Assembly: GCF_000143685.1 (NCBI RefSeq)
Contig: NC_014328.1
Coordinates: 1,736,001-1,800,000 of the forward strand
Direction: 5' to 3'
DNA: 64,000 bases
From: Clostridium ljungdahlii DSM 13528
GTDB lineage: Bacteria; Bacillota; Clostridia; Clostridiales; Clostridiaceae
A program made the position numbers and the translations under genes. A model generated the notes under the pieces. The model saw only the letters and a program-made list of their open reading frames with translations, was not told the DNA's origin and did no database searches. This document shows, piece after piece, positions 37,403 through 45,831 of the stretch; positions within the stretch are counted from its first letter, which is position 1, and every line of letters begins with the position of its first letter.

Positions 37403-37888
37403 ATGAATAAATTTGTAAATAACAAACATCAAATTGCGGATAATTCTTTGAAGTTAGCACTTGCCTTGGTTGATCTGGATAAAAAGACTCGCAACTACAA
37501 AACGGATGTGCCGATTTTTTACTCTGAAATACATGTAATAATGACTATTGCCGAGCATCCTGGCATTCATGTGGGTGGTCTAGCTGATATTCTAGGAGTA
37601 ACAAAAGGGTCTGTTTCCGAAGTTCTCAAAAAGCTAGAGAGAAAGGGTCTGGTTATAAAGGAAGTAGATGATCTTAATCTATCTAGATATTCATTGAGTC
37701 TTACTGAAAAAGGTAAAAAAGCTCATAACAACCATATGCATTACCATGCTGTTGTAAACAGTATGGTTGAAGATGAGCTACAAAACGCCTCCGAACATGA
37801 ATTAGAATTTTTGTCAAACTTTTTGTCGTCTTTGATGAACAAGGTTAAATTTTTCAGCGAAAATTTTGATGAATCAAGTGATTCTTAG
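37403..37888 (+). CDS. MarR-family regulator, probably translated from a leaderless mRNA
   Basis: This 161-residue MarR protein has its helix-turn-helix at VGGLADILGVTKGSVSEVLK (about 54-73) and a wing with DDLNLSRYSLSLTEKG. A palindrome over its own promoter recurs as GTATGGCAACCATAC and GTATGGTAACCATAC before the next two genes. It therefore most likely represses all three transcription units. The distance from -10 to ATG leaves no room for a Shine-Dalgarno site. Its stop codon lies inside the stem of a long hairpin. Confidence 0.85.
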   Translation: MNKFVNNKHQIADNSLKLALALVDLDKKTRNYKTDVPIFYSEIHVIMTIAEHPGIHVGGLADILGVTKGSVSEVLKKLERKGLVIKEVDDLNLSRYSLSLTEKGKKAHNNHMHYHAVVNSMVEDELQNASEHELEFLSNFLSSLMNKVKFFSENFDESSDS

Positions 37889-38100
37889 ACTCAGGTGGAG
37901 TTTGCTTGTGAGGAATATCTCTCTCTATCTGAGTCTTAGAAGAACTTATCCAGGCGCGTAGCAGTGCTTATCTTCCAGTTAAGTAGAGAGCCAAAATCTA
38001 TGATTTTGTGCGAATCACTTATTCCTTGGACAATAGGAGAAGGAGTTTCATATAAAAAGATGGGAGTATTAGCAATGGTAGCGATCGGATAAAATTTTTA
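37882..38100 (+). ncRNA. Structured noncoding stretch after marR (unidentified)
   Basis: TTCTTAGACTCAG (37882-37894) pairs with CTGAGTCTTAGAA (37929-37941) with one mismatch, and GAG/CTC elements extend inward. The following 120 bases (CAGGCGCGTAGC, CTATGATTTTGTG) have no ORF and are less AT-rich than other spacers here. It may be an RNA gene, a mobile-element end or a degraded gene. No T-run follows the hairpin. I cannot name it. Confidence 0.3.
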
Positions 38101-38107
38101 AGCAAGA

Positions 38108-38138
38108 GTATGGCAACCATACACTTTTTATCTATAAT
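38108..38138 (+). promoter_or_regulatory. Operator O2 and -10 box of the 81-aa gene
   Basis: The perfect palindrome GTATGGCAACCATAC (38108-38122) lies 25 bases (start to start) before TATAAT (38133-38138) and covers the -35 position. Confidence 0.75.
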
Positions 38139-38157
38139 TAAGTTAGGAGGTGCTAAC

Positions 38158-38403
38158 ATGAAAAAGAAAAAATCATCAAAGTTATATATGGTTTCTGATA
38201 ATAGTGAAGTGAATGAGAGGGGGTATAAACAAGCACTTGAAGCTAATAAAAGGACTTTGTTGGCTATTTATAATTCTTTAGCCTCATACGTTCCCTTTGG
38301 CTTTTATCCATATGAATTCCAAATATTTGAGCAAGTCAATCCTTCCAATAATAAGTTGGAAAGAAATAAAATTGATAAGCTATTAAAAAAACAAGATGAA
38401 TAA
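38158..38403 (+). CDS. Small hypothetical protein of the MarR regulon (81 aa)
   Basis: An 81-residue soluble protein. The basic start MKKKKSSKLYMVSDNSE is followed by a helix (YKQALEANKRTLLAIYNSLA), an aromatic-rich middle (SYVPFGFYPYEFQIFE) and a basic C-terminal helix. I do not recognise the family. AGGAGGTGC lies 8 bases before the ATG. It has its own copy of the MarR operator and promoter, so it is co-regulated with the exporter downstream but not simply part of the same message. It might be an accessory or ligand-handling protein for that exporter. Confidence 0.7.
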   Translation: MKKKKSSKLYMVSDNSEVNERGYKQALEANKRTLLAIYNSLASYVPFGFYPYEFQIFEQVNPSNNKLERNKIDKLLKKQDE

Positions 38404-38419
38404 ACAATTGTATCCAAGA

Positions 38420-38449
38420 GTATGGTAACCATACACTTTTGCTTATGAT
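38420..38449 (+). promoter_or_regulatory. Operator O3 and -10 box of the CynX-type exporter
   Basis: The perfect palindrome GTATGGTAACCATAC (38420-38434) lies 24 bases (start to start) before TATGAT (38444-38449), the same layout as O2. Confidence 0.75.
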
Positions 38450-38472
38450 TAATGTAAGGAGGGACTATACGA

Positions 38473-39816
38473 ATGAATCAATTAAGCAACAAACATGAAA
38501 AGAGCCTAGATTTATATTCAAAAAGAGCTACATCAATAATGCTGATAATCGGAATTACATTTATTGCAGCGAATTTGCGGGCACCTTTAACAGCGGTTGG
38601 CCCATTGGTCGATCAAATTCGTGGCAGCTTGCATATTTCAAATACATTGGCGGGGATGATTACAACCCTTCCGTTATTCGCTTTTGCAGGATTTTCACCT
38701 TTCGCTCCAAGATTGGCGCGAAAATTTGGCACTGAATTGGTGCTGCTTTGGTCACTTATCTTTCTGACGTTTGGAATTATATTACGCTCATTGTTTGGGG
38801 GGGTTGGACTATTTATTGGGACAGCAATACTTGGATTGTCCATTTCTGTTGGCAATGTGCTGATACCCAGCCTATTCAAACAGAAATTCCCCGAACGAAT
38901 CGGTGTGATGACGGGCATCTATAATGTTTCTATGGGCCTTTTTGGGGCGATAGCATCCGGTATCAGTGTCCCCGTTGCGGCAGAATCAGGATTGGGGTGG
39001 GGTGGAGCGCTAAGTATTTGGACTGTACTTAGTTTCTTATCCATTATCTTCTGGATACCTCAAATAACACGGAGAAGGCAAGAAACGTCTATTGCTACGA
39101 GAACGGTCGGTAGTAACATTAAAGCAAAATCCAAAGACTTACACGAAGAAAAAAATGAAATAGAGAGTGTTAAGGGAGAAGTCATTAATAAATCTAATCT
39201 ATGGAAATCTCCTTTGGCATGGCAGGTAACGGTATATATGGGATTACAGTCGATGGTGCTCTATTGCATGGTTGCATGGTTGCCGACTATTTTGATCCAG
39301 CAGGGTATGGATTCAGGCAGAGCAGGATTTATGCTCTCTCTTTATCAACTAGCATCGCTCCCCATAGCGTTTGTGGGTTCTGTCCTTGCTGGGCGTAAAT
39401 CCAATCAACGTCCATTAGTTATCATTGCTTCTCTATGTGTTTTGGTTGGACTTTTAGGGATATTCTTCGGAGGGACAGGGCTTACATTCCTATGGGTGAT
39501 TATGATTGGCAGTGGCGGAGCACTTACTTTTTGCTTAGCTATTATATTTTTCAGTTTTCGTACGAGAAATGTAGATGAAGCGGCAAGGCTGTCCGGCATG
39601 GCACAATCAATCGGATACCTACTTGCTGCTTTTGGACCGATGCTTTTTGGGTTTCTACATGATGCGTCTAATAACTGGGCATTGCCGCTCATTATCCTAA
39701 TTGGACTTGCCGTTTTATGCTTGTTTGCTGGGCTGAGTGCATCACGTGATTTATATGTTAGTACTGCTATGGACAATGAATCAATATCTAAATTTGCTAC
39801 TTCTAATAAGGATTAA
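38473..39816 (+). CDS. CynX/NimT-family MFS transporter
   Basis: A 447-residue major-facilitator protein with 12 helices and a charged central loop (about 198-240). The N-terminal signature FIAANLRAPLTAVGPLVDQI and ARKFG/GLSISVGNVLIPSLFK are typical of the CynX/NimT group (cyanate, 2-nitroimidazole and small organic anion exporters). Codon choice is clearly richer in G and C than neighbouring genes, which suggests recent transfer, perhaps from a Bacillales-like donor. Expression is probably controlled by the MarR at 37403. AAGGAGGG precedes the ATG. Confidence 0.87.
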   Translation: MNQLSNKHEKSLDLYSKRATSIMLIIGITFIAANLRAPLTAVGPLVDQIRGSLHISNTLAGMITTLPLFAFAGFSPFAPRLARKFGTELVLLWSLIFLTFGIILRSLFGGVGLFIGTAILGLSISVGNVLIPSLFKQKFPERIGVMTGIYNVSMGLFGAIASGISVPVAAESGLGWGGALSIWTVLSFLSIIFWIPQITRRRQETSIATRTVGSNIKAKSKDLHEEKNEIESVKGEVINKSNLWKSPLAWQVTVYMGLQSMVLYCMVAWLPTILIQQGMDSGRAGFMLSLYQLASLPIAFVGSVLAGRKSNQRPLVIIASLCVLVGLLGIFFGGTGLTFLWVIMIGSGGALTFCLAIIFFSFRTRNVDEAARLSGMAQSIGYLLAAFGPMLFGFLHDASNNWALPLIILIGLAVLCLFAGLSASRDLYVSTAMDNESISKFATSNKD

Positions 39817-39841
39817 ATTACAAAAAGTATCAAAGTAAAAT

Positions 39842-39892
39842 GATACTGATGACCTTTTAAAACATACTTTACATAAACAAAGTATTAAGTAA
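39842..39892 (+). pseudogene. 3' remnant of a second S41-peptidase gene
   Basis: The frame ending at TAA 39890-39892 reads DDLLKHTLHKQSIK, aligning with the true S41 end DDFLNYILDRQSIK at 32477-32518. The upstream part differs, while the last 15 bases and beyond are identical. It is a paralogue's tail or one end of a rearrangement. Confidence 0.6.
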
Positions 39893-39905
39893 AAAAAGTG
39901 TACCT
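39877..39905 (+). repeat. 29-bp direct repeat, right copy
   Basis: Identical to 32503-32531, 7374 bases away. In this copy the terminator following the stop codon is complete. Confidence 0.85.
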
Positions 39906-39938
39906 GCATTTGGAAAAAATACGGGTACACTCTTTTTT
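39893..39938. terminator. Bidirectional terminator
   Basis: AGTGTACC (39897-39904) pairs with GGTACACT (39924-39931), followed by CTTTTTT and preceded by A7 for the opposite strand. It serves the remnant and the convergent gene at 39937. Confidence 0.8.
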
Positions 39939-40605
39939 AACTATTTAAGTCAAGCAAATTTACATTAAGTTTATTAAACAAGTTACTATTGTAGCTTTTA
40001 GCAGCTTGTTTTTGTAAACTTGCTTTCTTAATATCCTCTTCAGCTACTTGTGAGAGCATTCTATTTTCTGCTTTTCTCTGTTCCTTCAGCCTCTTTAACC
40101 TTTTTTCTAATAATTCATCAAACTGAGTCATAAGTGATGTGCTGCTTTTTGAAGATGAATTATCAGTTGCAATGCCGCCAGCACTGCACATATCACCATT
40201 TGCATCATAATAGCTGCCAAGACTTGTTACTTTGTTACCATCCATTTTGGCTGCATTTTTCAGCCAATTTAAAGCCATAGGTTCATCCCCAAGGTTTTTC
40301 TCAAGTTCTGCTGCAACTTTTGGATCGTTTGCTGCTTTTTTTAGATAAGCTGGATCAATTGTAATGGGTGCATGATCTATGTTGGCACTTGTTGGTATCA
40401 TTGCTCCCTTTGAAAAATGACCAACTATGATGTTTAAGTTTGGAAATTTAGCACAAAGCCCTTTATAATATTCGTCTACAGAATTACTTGTAGTTTTAGA
40501 TGTTGAGTTAGACTCAGTGACCGATTTTGAAGCATCAGTTTTTGTATTAATATTTGATTGATTGTAATTATTTAAAGCATAATTAGTATATAGTCCTAAA
40601 GACAT
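39937..40605 (-). CDS. Hypothetical protein (DUF6033-like)
   Basis: A 222-residue soluble protein. The N-terminus is Ser/Thr/Asn-rich and disordered (1-42). A domain follows at about 43-150: DEYYKGLCAKFPNLNIIVGH, APITIDPAYLKKAANDPKVA and SYYDANGDMCSAGGIA. The C-terminal 60 residues form a highly charged coiled coil (EKRLKRLKEQRKAENRM). The domain resembles a clostridial family that I recall as DUF6033; the function is unknown. AGAAAGGTGG precedes the ATG. It lies 28 bases downstream of the sensor kinase gene on the same strand and may be part of, or the target of, that system. Confidence 0.6.
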   Translation of the reverse strand: MSLGLYTNYALNNYNQSNINTKTDASKSVTESNSTSKTTSNSVDEYYKGLCAKFPNLNIIVGHFSKGAMIPTSANIDHAPITIDPAYLKKAANDPKVAAELEKNLGDEPMALNWLKNAAKMDGNKVTSLGSYYDANGDMCSAGGIATDNSSSKSSTSLMTQFDELLEKRLKRLKEQRKAENRMLSQVAEEDIKKASLQKQAAKSYNSNLFNKLNVNLLDLNS

Positions 40606-40633
40606 AAAAATTCCACCTTTCTAAAATATATCT

Positions 40634-42058
40634 TTAAAGTTTTTTTAACATTACTGTCAGGTTAAATGCTTTATTTTCTATTTGAATATCGATGTCACCA
40701 AAGTATTTTCGGGCTACTGTTTGTACATTTTTTAGACCAATACCGTGAATCGATTTATCTGATTTACTTGAAACTGGAAGCTTTGTAGTATTGTCAAATT
40801 TAATTTGTGATTCAAAGCTATTTTTTACATCTATAAAAAATAAGTTTTTCTTTTTACTTGAGGTTATAATAATAAAAGGTTTTGATTCCAATGACTGTTT
40901 TTTACAAGCATCTAAGGCATTTTCCAGTATATTGCTTAAGATAATGCTTATATCAAATACATCCAATCTAAAGCTTGAGGGAAAGGTAAAATCTGATTCA
41001 AATAAAATATTATTTTTCAAAGCTTTTCTGTAGAAATCATTTATTATTACATCTGTTACGGAGTTACCAGTCCCAAATTTAAAATCAAGCTTATTTACAG
41101 TATTTGAAATATCATTAAAGTATTTTTCCATTTCATTATATTTACCTTCTGTAACTAACCATTTTAAATTGTTTATATGATTTCTCATGTCATGTTTTAT
41201 GCCGCGAATACCATTGTACATTTGTTGTATCTGATTAGTATAATTTTGGAGGTCATATACCTGATGCTCTAAAATTATTTTATTTCTCTTTTCTTCATTC
41301 AAACTTATCATATTTTGAAATAGTATCGTTGTACCAGCAATTCCCATAAGAGATACTATACCTATAGCAGGAATTAAAAAAATAAAAGAAGGATATTTAT
41401 CATAAAGAAAATCTTTTGAATTATTATTAAATGTAGTAAGTATTATTTTCAATATCATAAAACTTATGAGCTGTGCTGATAAAGCAGGCATAATCAAAAA
41501 CAAAGTTTCTTTTGTATTAAAATCATAGTTTTTATATATAAATTTTTTAGTTATGTAAACTATTGAAGTATACATTAATATAAAAAATATTAGTAAAAAT
41601 ATAATTCCTATTATAATCTGAATGTACTCCATTAAGACAGGGTAGTGTTTAATTAGTAAAGGATGGTTTTGTAAGTAATCTACACTAATAAGCTTAAAAG
41701 AGTTTTTCTGTAAAAAATAAAATATACTGTAGGAGGTTAAAAGACACAATTCTTTAATTGCATAAAATGTAGCAATTAAAAATACTTTTATTGGAACATT
41801 AGTATCATATACTATTGAGATGATGGCAAATGCTAGGATTATACCAAGTAAATCCATAAGTATATTGTCTGTGCTAGGATACATCCAAAAAAATATAATA
41901 CAGTATATAAAGTAAACAATAGGAATAATAATATCAGTTTGCCTTCTAATTTTATCTTTTAAAAAGTTGTGTAGAAAATAATATAGAAAAATTGCACTAA
42001 TTAAATATTTTACATTACTTAAAAATTCAAGTATTATTTTTAATGAAAATTGGTTCAA
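40634..42058 (-). CDS. GHKL-domain sensor histidine kinase (AgrC type)
   Basis: This 474-residue sensor has an N-terminal block of about six membrane helices (to about 250), a coiled linker and a GHKL catalytic domain. The phospho-acceptor is in GIKHDMRNHINNL, the N-box in NILENALDAC and the G-box in HGIGLKNV. This layout is that of AgrC, VirS and other peptide-sensing kinases of Firmicutes. No agrB/agrD genes are seen nearby, so the signal is unknown. It overlaps the response-regulator end by 4 bases, so both are co-translated. Confidence 0.88.
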   Translation of the reverse strand: MNQFSLKIILEFLSNVKYLISAIFLYYFLHNFLKDKIRRQTDIIIPIVYFIYCIIFFWMYPSTDNILMDLLGIILAFAIISIVYDTNVPIKVFLIATFYAIKELCLLTSYSIFYFLQKNSFKLISVDYLQNHPLLIKHYPVLMEYIQIIIGIIFLLIFFILMYTSIVYITKKFIYKNYDFNTKETLFLIMPALSAQLISFMILKIILTTFNNNSKDFLYDKYPSFIFLIPAIGIVSLMGIAGTTILFQNMISLNEEKRNKIILEHQVYDLQNYTNQIQQMYNGIRGIKHDMRNHINNLKWLVTEGKYNEMEKYFNDISNTVNKLDFKFGTGNSVTDVIINDFYRKALKNNILFESDFTFPSSFRLDVFDISIILSNILENALDACKKQSLESKPFIIITSSKKKNLFFIDVKNSFESQIKFDNTTKLPVSSKSDKSIHGIGLKNVQTVARKYFGDIDIQIENKAFNLTVMLKKL

Positions 42059-42774
42059 AGGTATATCACCTCTGTTTTTAAATAACGAAGATAGTTTTTT
42101 ACAAAATCGTTATATTTATGTTTTGCTATTATAAGTTTAATTCCATTTTCAAGTGTAATGGTTGAAGTATCATATTCTGTAATATAAGCCATATTTACAA
42201 TATATCCACGATGGCATCGAAAGAAGGTACTGCCAAGTTGAGATTCTACGTCATCCATTTTAGCATAATATTCTTGAGTGCCACTTTGGGTATACAAAAT
42301 CACTTTTCGTCTATTACTTTCTACATAGTAAATTTCCTTGAGAAAAACTTTTTTATAGGTGGTTCCAATTTTTATAAGTATGTATTTATTAGATTTTTCA
42401 TTTAATTTTTTATACTCTAATACTGCATTTTTAAATACTTCAATAAATTTGCTGTTGTCTATTGGCTTTAGAAGATAATGAAATGCATGTACATCAAAAG
42501 CATCATATACATACCTATCAAATCCAGTTACAAATATTAATATAGATCTGCACAATTCATTTTCACTGTTTCTAATTTTTTTTGCAGTAGTTATACCATC
42601 TAAATTGTCCATTTCAATATCTAGAAATATTATGTCATGTCTTATTTTTGATTTAAATAGATCTTTACCTGAAATATATTCTCTAACATCACAGGAAATT
42701 TTCTGTGATAGTATTAATGATTTTATGTAATCTCTTGTGCTTTTTTCATCATCACAAATTGCTATATTTAACAT
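42055..42774 (-). CDS. LytTR-family response regulator (AgrA type)
   Basis: A 239-residue regulator with a receiver domain at 1-120 (acidic pocket D8/D9, phospho-acceptor D52 in IIFLDIEMDNLDG, K at LLKPI). A LytTR DNA-binding domain occupies about 135-235, with YYVESNRRKVILYT, FFRCHRGYIVNM and LENGIKLIIAKHKYNDF. It is phosphorylated by the kinase encoded downstream. LytTR regulators bind paired 9-bp direct repeats; none was located with confidence in the window. Confidence 0.9.
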   Translation of the reverse strand: MLNIAICDDEKSTRDYIKSLILSQKISCDVREYISGKDLFKSKIRHDIIFLDIEMDNLDGITTAKKIRNSENELCRSILIFVTGFDRYVYDAFDVHAFHYLLKPIDNSKFIEVFKNAVLEYKKLNEKSNKYILIKIGTTYKKVFLKEIYYVESNRRKVILYTQSGTQEYYAKMDDVESQLGSTFFRCHRGYIVNMAYITEYDTSTITLENGIKLIIAKHKYNDFVKNYLRYLKTEVIYL

Positions 42775-42886
42775 TGTTTTTCATGCACTCCTCTAGTGAA
42801 CTATCGAAGCAAAAAATATATACTTTAACAAGATGTAACAAATGAACGTTTTTTTGTAATGAAATTCTTGATGAAGTGAAAAGTTA

Positions 42887-43252
42887 CTACCCACCAATGT
42901 TATCCCAGTGCTCATAGGCTTCATTGAGCTCCATAAATGCATTTGCTTTGTTTCTTGTGGCAATTGCACCCTGCAGTCGTGCTACATTCATGGTAAATGA
43001 ATCAATCTCATCTTTTTCTGCACTAAATTGCACTCTAGTGACCACTTTCTTCCATGCATTTGACAACTGATCACTTTTTCTGTATGCATCATCCCATTTA
43101 TTATTTTTTACATCTTCCATAACTAGCTGAATACACTTAGGTACGTTATCATTTTTGGTTAAAGGCTTTTTTAAAAAATTATCGCTAATCATCACTAATA
43201 CAAATAAAATTAATGTTACTATAGGAATGGTTTTAACTAAAAAATTTCTCAT
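42887..43252 (-). CDS. DUF4363-family protein
   Basis: A 121-residue protein with one N-terminal membrane helix (about 6-24) and an extracytoplasmic helical domain (QLVMEDVKNNKWDDAYRKSD, then KVVTRVQFSAEKDEID). This pattern matches the clostridial DUF4363 family, which is often encoded next to DUF421 membrane proteins, as here (15-base gap). It is probably an accessory subunit of the DUF421 protein. Function is not established. Confidence 0.72.
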   Translation of the reverse strand: MRNFLVKTIPIVTLILFVLVMISDNFLKKPLTKNDNVPKCIQLVMEDVKNNKWDDAYRKSDQLSNAWKKVVTRVQFSAEKDEIDSFTMNVARLQGAIATRNKANAFMELNEAYEHWDNIGG

Positions 43253-43267
43253 ATAATAGCTCCTTCC

Positions 43268-43996
43268 TTAATAAGGTCCTTTATAATCGCCAATATCGGT
43301 TATCTTGACCATATGGTCATCATATTTATCTACATAAAGAGATCCAGCAGGATTTAAAGTGGCTAGAAAAACATCGGAAATATTATTGATTTTTTGTAAT
43401 TTTAATTGGTGCATAAGCCATTGCTTGGTTTTATTTAGTTGTTTAAGATTTTGTTCAATAAGTATTCCATCATAAATGAGTTCTGTGCTTATACCTGATG
43501 CTTTTTTAGAAATATTCATGTCTTTGGCTGTTACAGGTTCACATTCAGGTTTTTTAAGTACAGAAAGTTGTCCGTTAGGTTCAAGAATGGCAAAATCCAC
43601 ATCTGATAAATCAAATACATCTTTATTTCTTAAAAGCTCCATAAGATCAGATACTGTATATTTCATTTGCCTCAAAGTATCTTCCATTATTTTGCCATTC
43701 ATTATAACTATAGTGGGTTCACCGCCTATATATTTTGCCGCATATCGCCATTTTATTGTTATATACTCCATTAAATAACTTAAAGCTGCCCAGCAAAATA
43801 AACCTACCCAATGAGGCCAAGCTCTGCTTGATAGATCTGTAGTGAGGCTTGCAGCAATAGATCCTATTGTAATACCTACTACATAATCAAAAAACGTTAA
43901 CTGACTTATTTGCTGTTTACCTAATATCTTTGCAAAGATAAGTAAAGTAAAAAAAGCAATAATAGAACGTACTAAAACAACTAATCCTTCATTCAA
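43268..43996 (-). CDS. DUF421/YetF-family membrane protein
   Basis: This 242-residue protein has three N-terminal helices (about 8-23, 38-52, 62-80). DUF421 elements include FAKILGKQQISQLTFFDYVVG and TIGSIAASLTTD, and KYIGGEPTIVIMNGKI with MKYTVSDLMELLR and DFAILEPNGQLSV in the soluble domain. YetF-like proteins of Bacillus are spore- or stress-associated. It heads a two-gene operon with DUF4363. AGGAGGAAAATAACATTG precedes the ATG. Confidence 0.82.
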   Translation of the reverse strand: MNEGLVVLVRSIIAFFTLLIFAKILGKQQISQLTFFDYVVGITIGSIAASLTTDLSSRAWPHWVGLFCWAALSYLMEYITIKWRYAAKYIGGEPTIVIMNGKIMEDTLRQMKYTVSDLMELLRNKDVFDLSDVDFAILEPNGQLSVLKKPECEPVTAKDMNISKKASGISTELIYDGILIEQNLKQLNKTKQWLMHQLKLQKINNISDVFLATLNPAGSLYVDKYDDHMVKITDIGDYKGPY

Positions 43997-44226
43997 TGTT
44001 ATTTTCCTCCTGTGTTACTATTCTTTATACAGTAGTTATTATCCGATATAAGTTGAATTTTATTCTGTTTCTGTGGAAAAAGATTTATTGTATTTTAGAT
44101 ATAGTTGTGCCCCTAATTATTAGATTAATTGTTTATTAGTTGACTTTTTTCAATATTTATCATATTATATACATAATAGCTAATAATTAATAATTAAACT
44201 TAATTTTCAGTTAATGAGATGATTTT

Positions 44227-44553
44227 ATGTATATGGAAAATACAGTATATGTAGTGGGTAATGCTAAAACTAATGAGGATAATGCCATTACCATTAGATT
44301 TAATTCTTTTTACATAGGTTTTGTAGTGGATTTAAGTACAGATAAAATAATTGATTTAAATTCATCTTCTACTTTAAGAACTACGGATGAATTTATAAGA
44401 TCTCTTTTAATAGGTAGAAACCTTAGGATATTTGATGATAAACTAAAAGAAGAAGTTATAAAAAGATACCACGGTTCATCTCAAAAAGCCATTATTGTAG
44501 CTTACAGAGATGGAGTTAAGAAATATAATGAAGTGAAAAGAAAATATTTTTAA
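44227..44553 (+). CDS. DUF3870-domain protein
   Basis: A 108-residue soluble protein. YVVGNAKTNEDNAIT, FYIGFVVDLSTDKIIDLNSS and FIRSLLIGRNL fit the DUF3870 family of Firmicutes, whose members often sit near amino-acid or peptide metabolism genes. The function is unknown. It is monocistronic, with a strong terminator downstream. Confidence 0.75.
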   Translation: MYMENTVYVVGNAKTNEDNAITIRFNSFYIGFVVDLSTDKIIDLNSSSTLRTTDEFIRSLLIGRNLRIFDDKLKEEVIKRYHGSSQKAIIVAYRDGVKKYNEVKRKYF

Positions 44554-44604
44554 ATTACTGTTTTGTTTATGGTAAATAAGTTACCCTTATTTTAAAGTGA
44601 ATGA

Positions 44605-44648
44605 AAGCCAGTAAAAGCAATGTTAATATGCTTTTGCGGGCTTTTTTT
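44605..44648 (+). terminator. Rho-independent terminator
   Basis: A stem built from AAAGCC...AAAAGCA and TGCTTTT...GGCTTT is followed by TTTTT. Confidence 0.8.
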
Positions 44649-44672
44649 GTATTAATTTCAAGGAGGTTCTAA

Positions 44673-45749
44673 ATGAAAATAAGAGATATAAAAATAAAAA
44701 GAATATCCGTTCCGCTGAAGACACCATTTAAAACAGCACTTCGTACTGTGGAAAGGGTAGAGGATATTATAGTTGAAATATACACAGATACAGGAAATAT
44801 TGGCTTTGGAGAAGCCCCACCTACTGGAGTCATAACAGGAGATACAACTGGATCTATAATAGGGGCCATAGAAGACCACATAAAAAAGTCTATTATAGGC
44901 ATGAATATGGAGAATTTTGAGTCCATAATACAAAAATTGAATAAGTGTATTGTAAAAAACACTAGTGCAAAAGCTGCAGTGGACATAGCACTTTATGATT
45001 TATATGGTCAGTTATATAAAGCACCACTGTACAAGCTTTTGGGTGGTTTTAGAAAAGAAATAACAACAGATATAACTATAAGTGTAAATGAAACTGAAGA
45101 AATGGTAAAAGACAGTATAGATGCTATAAAAAGAGGATATAAAACTTTAAAAATAAAGGTAGGTAAAGATTCTAAAAAAGATCTGGAAAGAATGAAAGCT
45201 ATAAGACAGGCTATAGGGTATGATGTTGACCTTAGAATAGATGCAAATCAAGGATGGAAGCCTAAAGAAGCAGTAAAAGTGCTAAGAGAAATGGAAGATG
45301 CAGGACTTGACATTGATTTTGTGGAACAGCCTGTTATAGCACATGATATAGATGGATTAAAGTTTGTTACAGACAACGTAGCCATACCAGTTTTAGCAGA
45401 TGAGAGTATATTTTCACCAATGGATGCCTTAAATGTTCTAGAGAGAAGGGCAGCAGATTTAATAAATATAAAACTCATGAAAACAGGCGGAATATACAAT
45501 GCATTAAAAATATGTTCTTTAGCAGAAATACATGGAGTTGAGTGTATGATAGGGTGCATGTTGGAGGCAAAAGTAAGTGTAACAGCTGCAGTTCACCTAG
45601 CTTGTGCAAAGAGTATCATAACTAAAATCGATTTGGATGGTCCTGTTTTATGCAGTGAAGACCCAATTAATGGAGGAGCAGTATTTAATGAGAGCAAAAT
45701 AACACTTACAGATAAACCTGGACTTGGAATAGAGTCTATCAATTATTAA
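44673..45749 (+). CDS. Dipeptide epimerase (L-Ala-D/L-Glu type)
   Basis: A 358-residue enolase-superfamily enzyme. The catalytic Lys pair is K160/K162 (LKIKVG), the metal ligands are D190, E218 and D243, and the opposite base is K267 (INIKLMK). These positions coincide with L-Ala-D/L-Glu epimerases, which convert the murein-derived dipeptide for degradation. CLEAKVSVTAA in the C-terminal part is also typical. AAGGAGG precedes the ATG. The downstream permease and serine hydrolase suggest a cytosolic route for recycling cell-wall peptides. Confidence 0.88.
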   Translation: MKIRDIKIKRISVPLKTPFKTALRTVERVEDIIVEIYTDTGNIGFGEAPPTGVITGDTTGSIIGAIEDHIKKSIIGMNMENFESIIQKLNKCIVKNTSAKAAVDIALYDLYGQLYKAPLYKLLGGFRKEITTDITISVNETEEMVKDSIDAIKRGYKTLKIKVGKDSKKDLERMKAIRQAIGYDVDLRIDANQGWKPKEAVKVLREMEDAGLDIDFVEQPVIAHDIDGLKFVTDNVAIPVLADESIFSPMDALNVLERRAADLINIKLMKTGGIYNALKICSLAEIHGVECMIGCMLEAKVSVTAAVHLACAKSIITKIDLDGPVLCSEDPINGGAVFNESKITLTDKPGLGIESINY

Positions 45750-45831
45750 TAAGTTAAAATGAAGCCCTTAGATTAAATTTCTAGGAACTTCTATATTAAT
45801 ATTATATTTTAATAAATTTAGGAGGGGAAAA

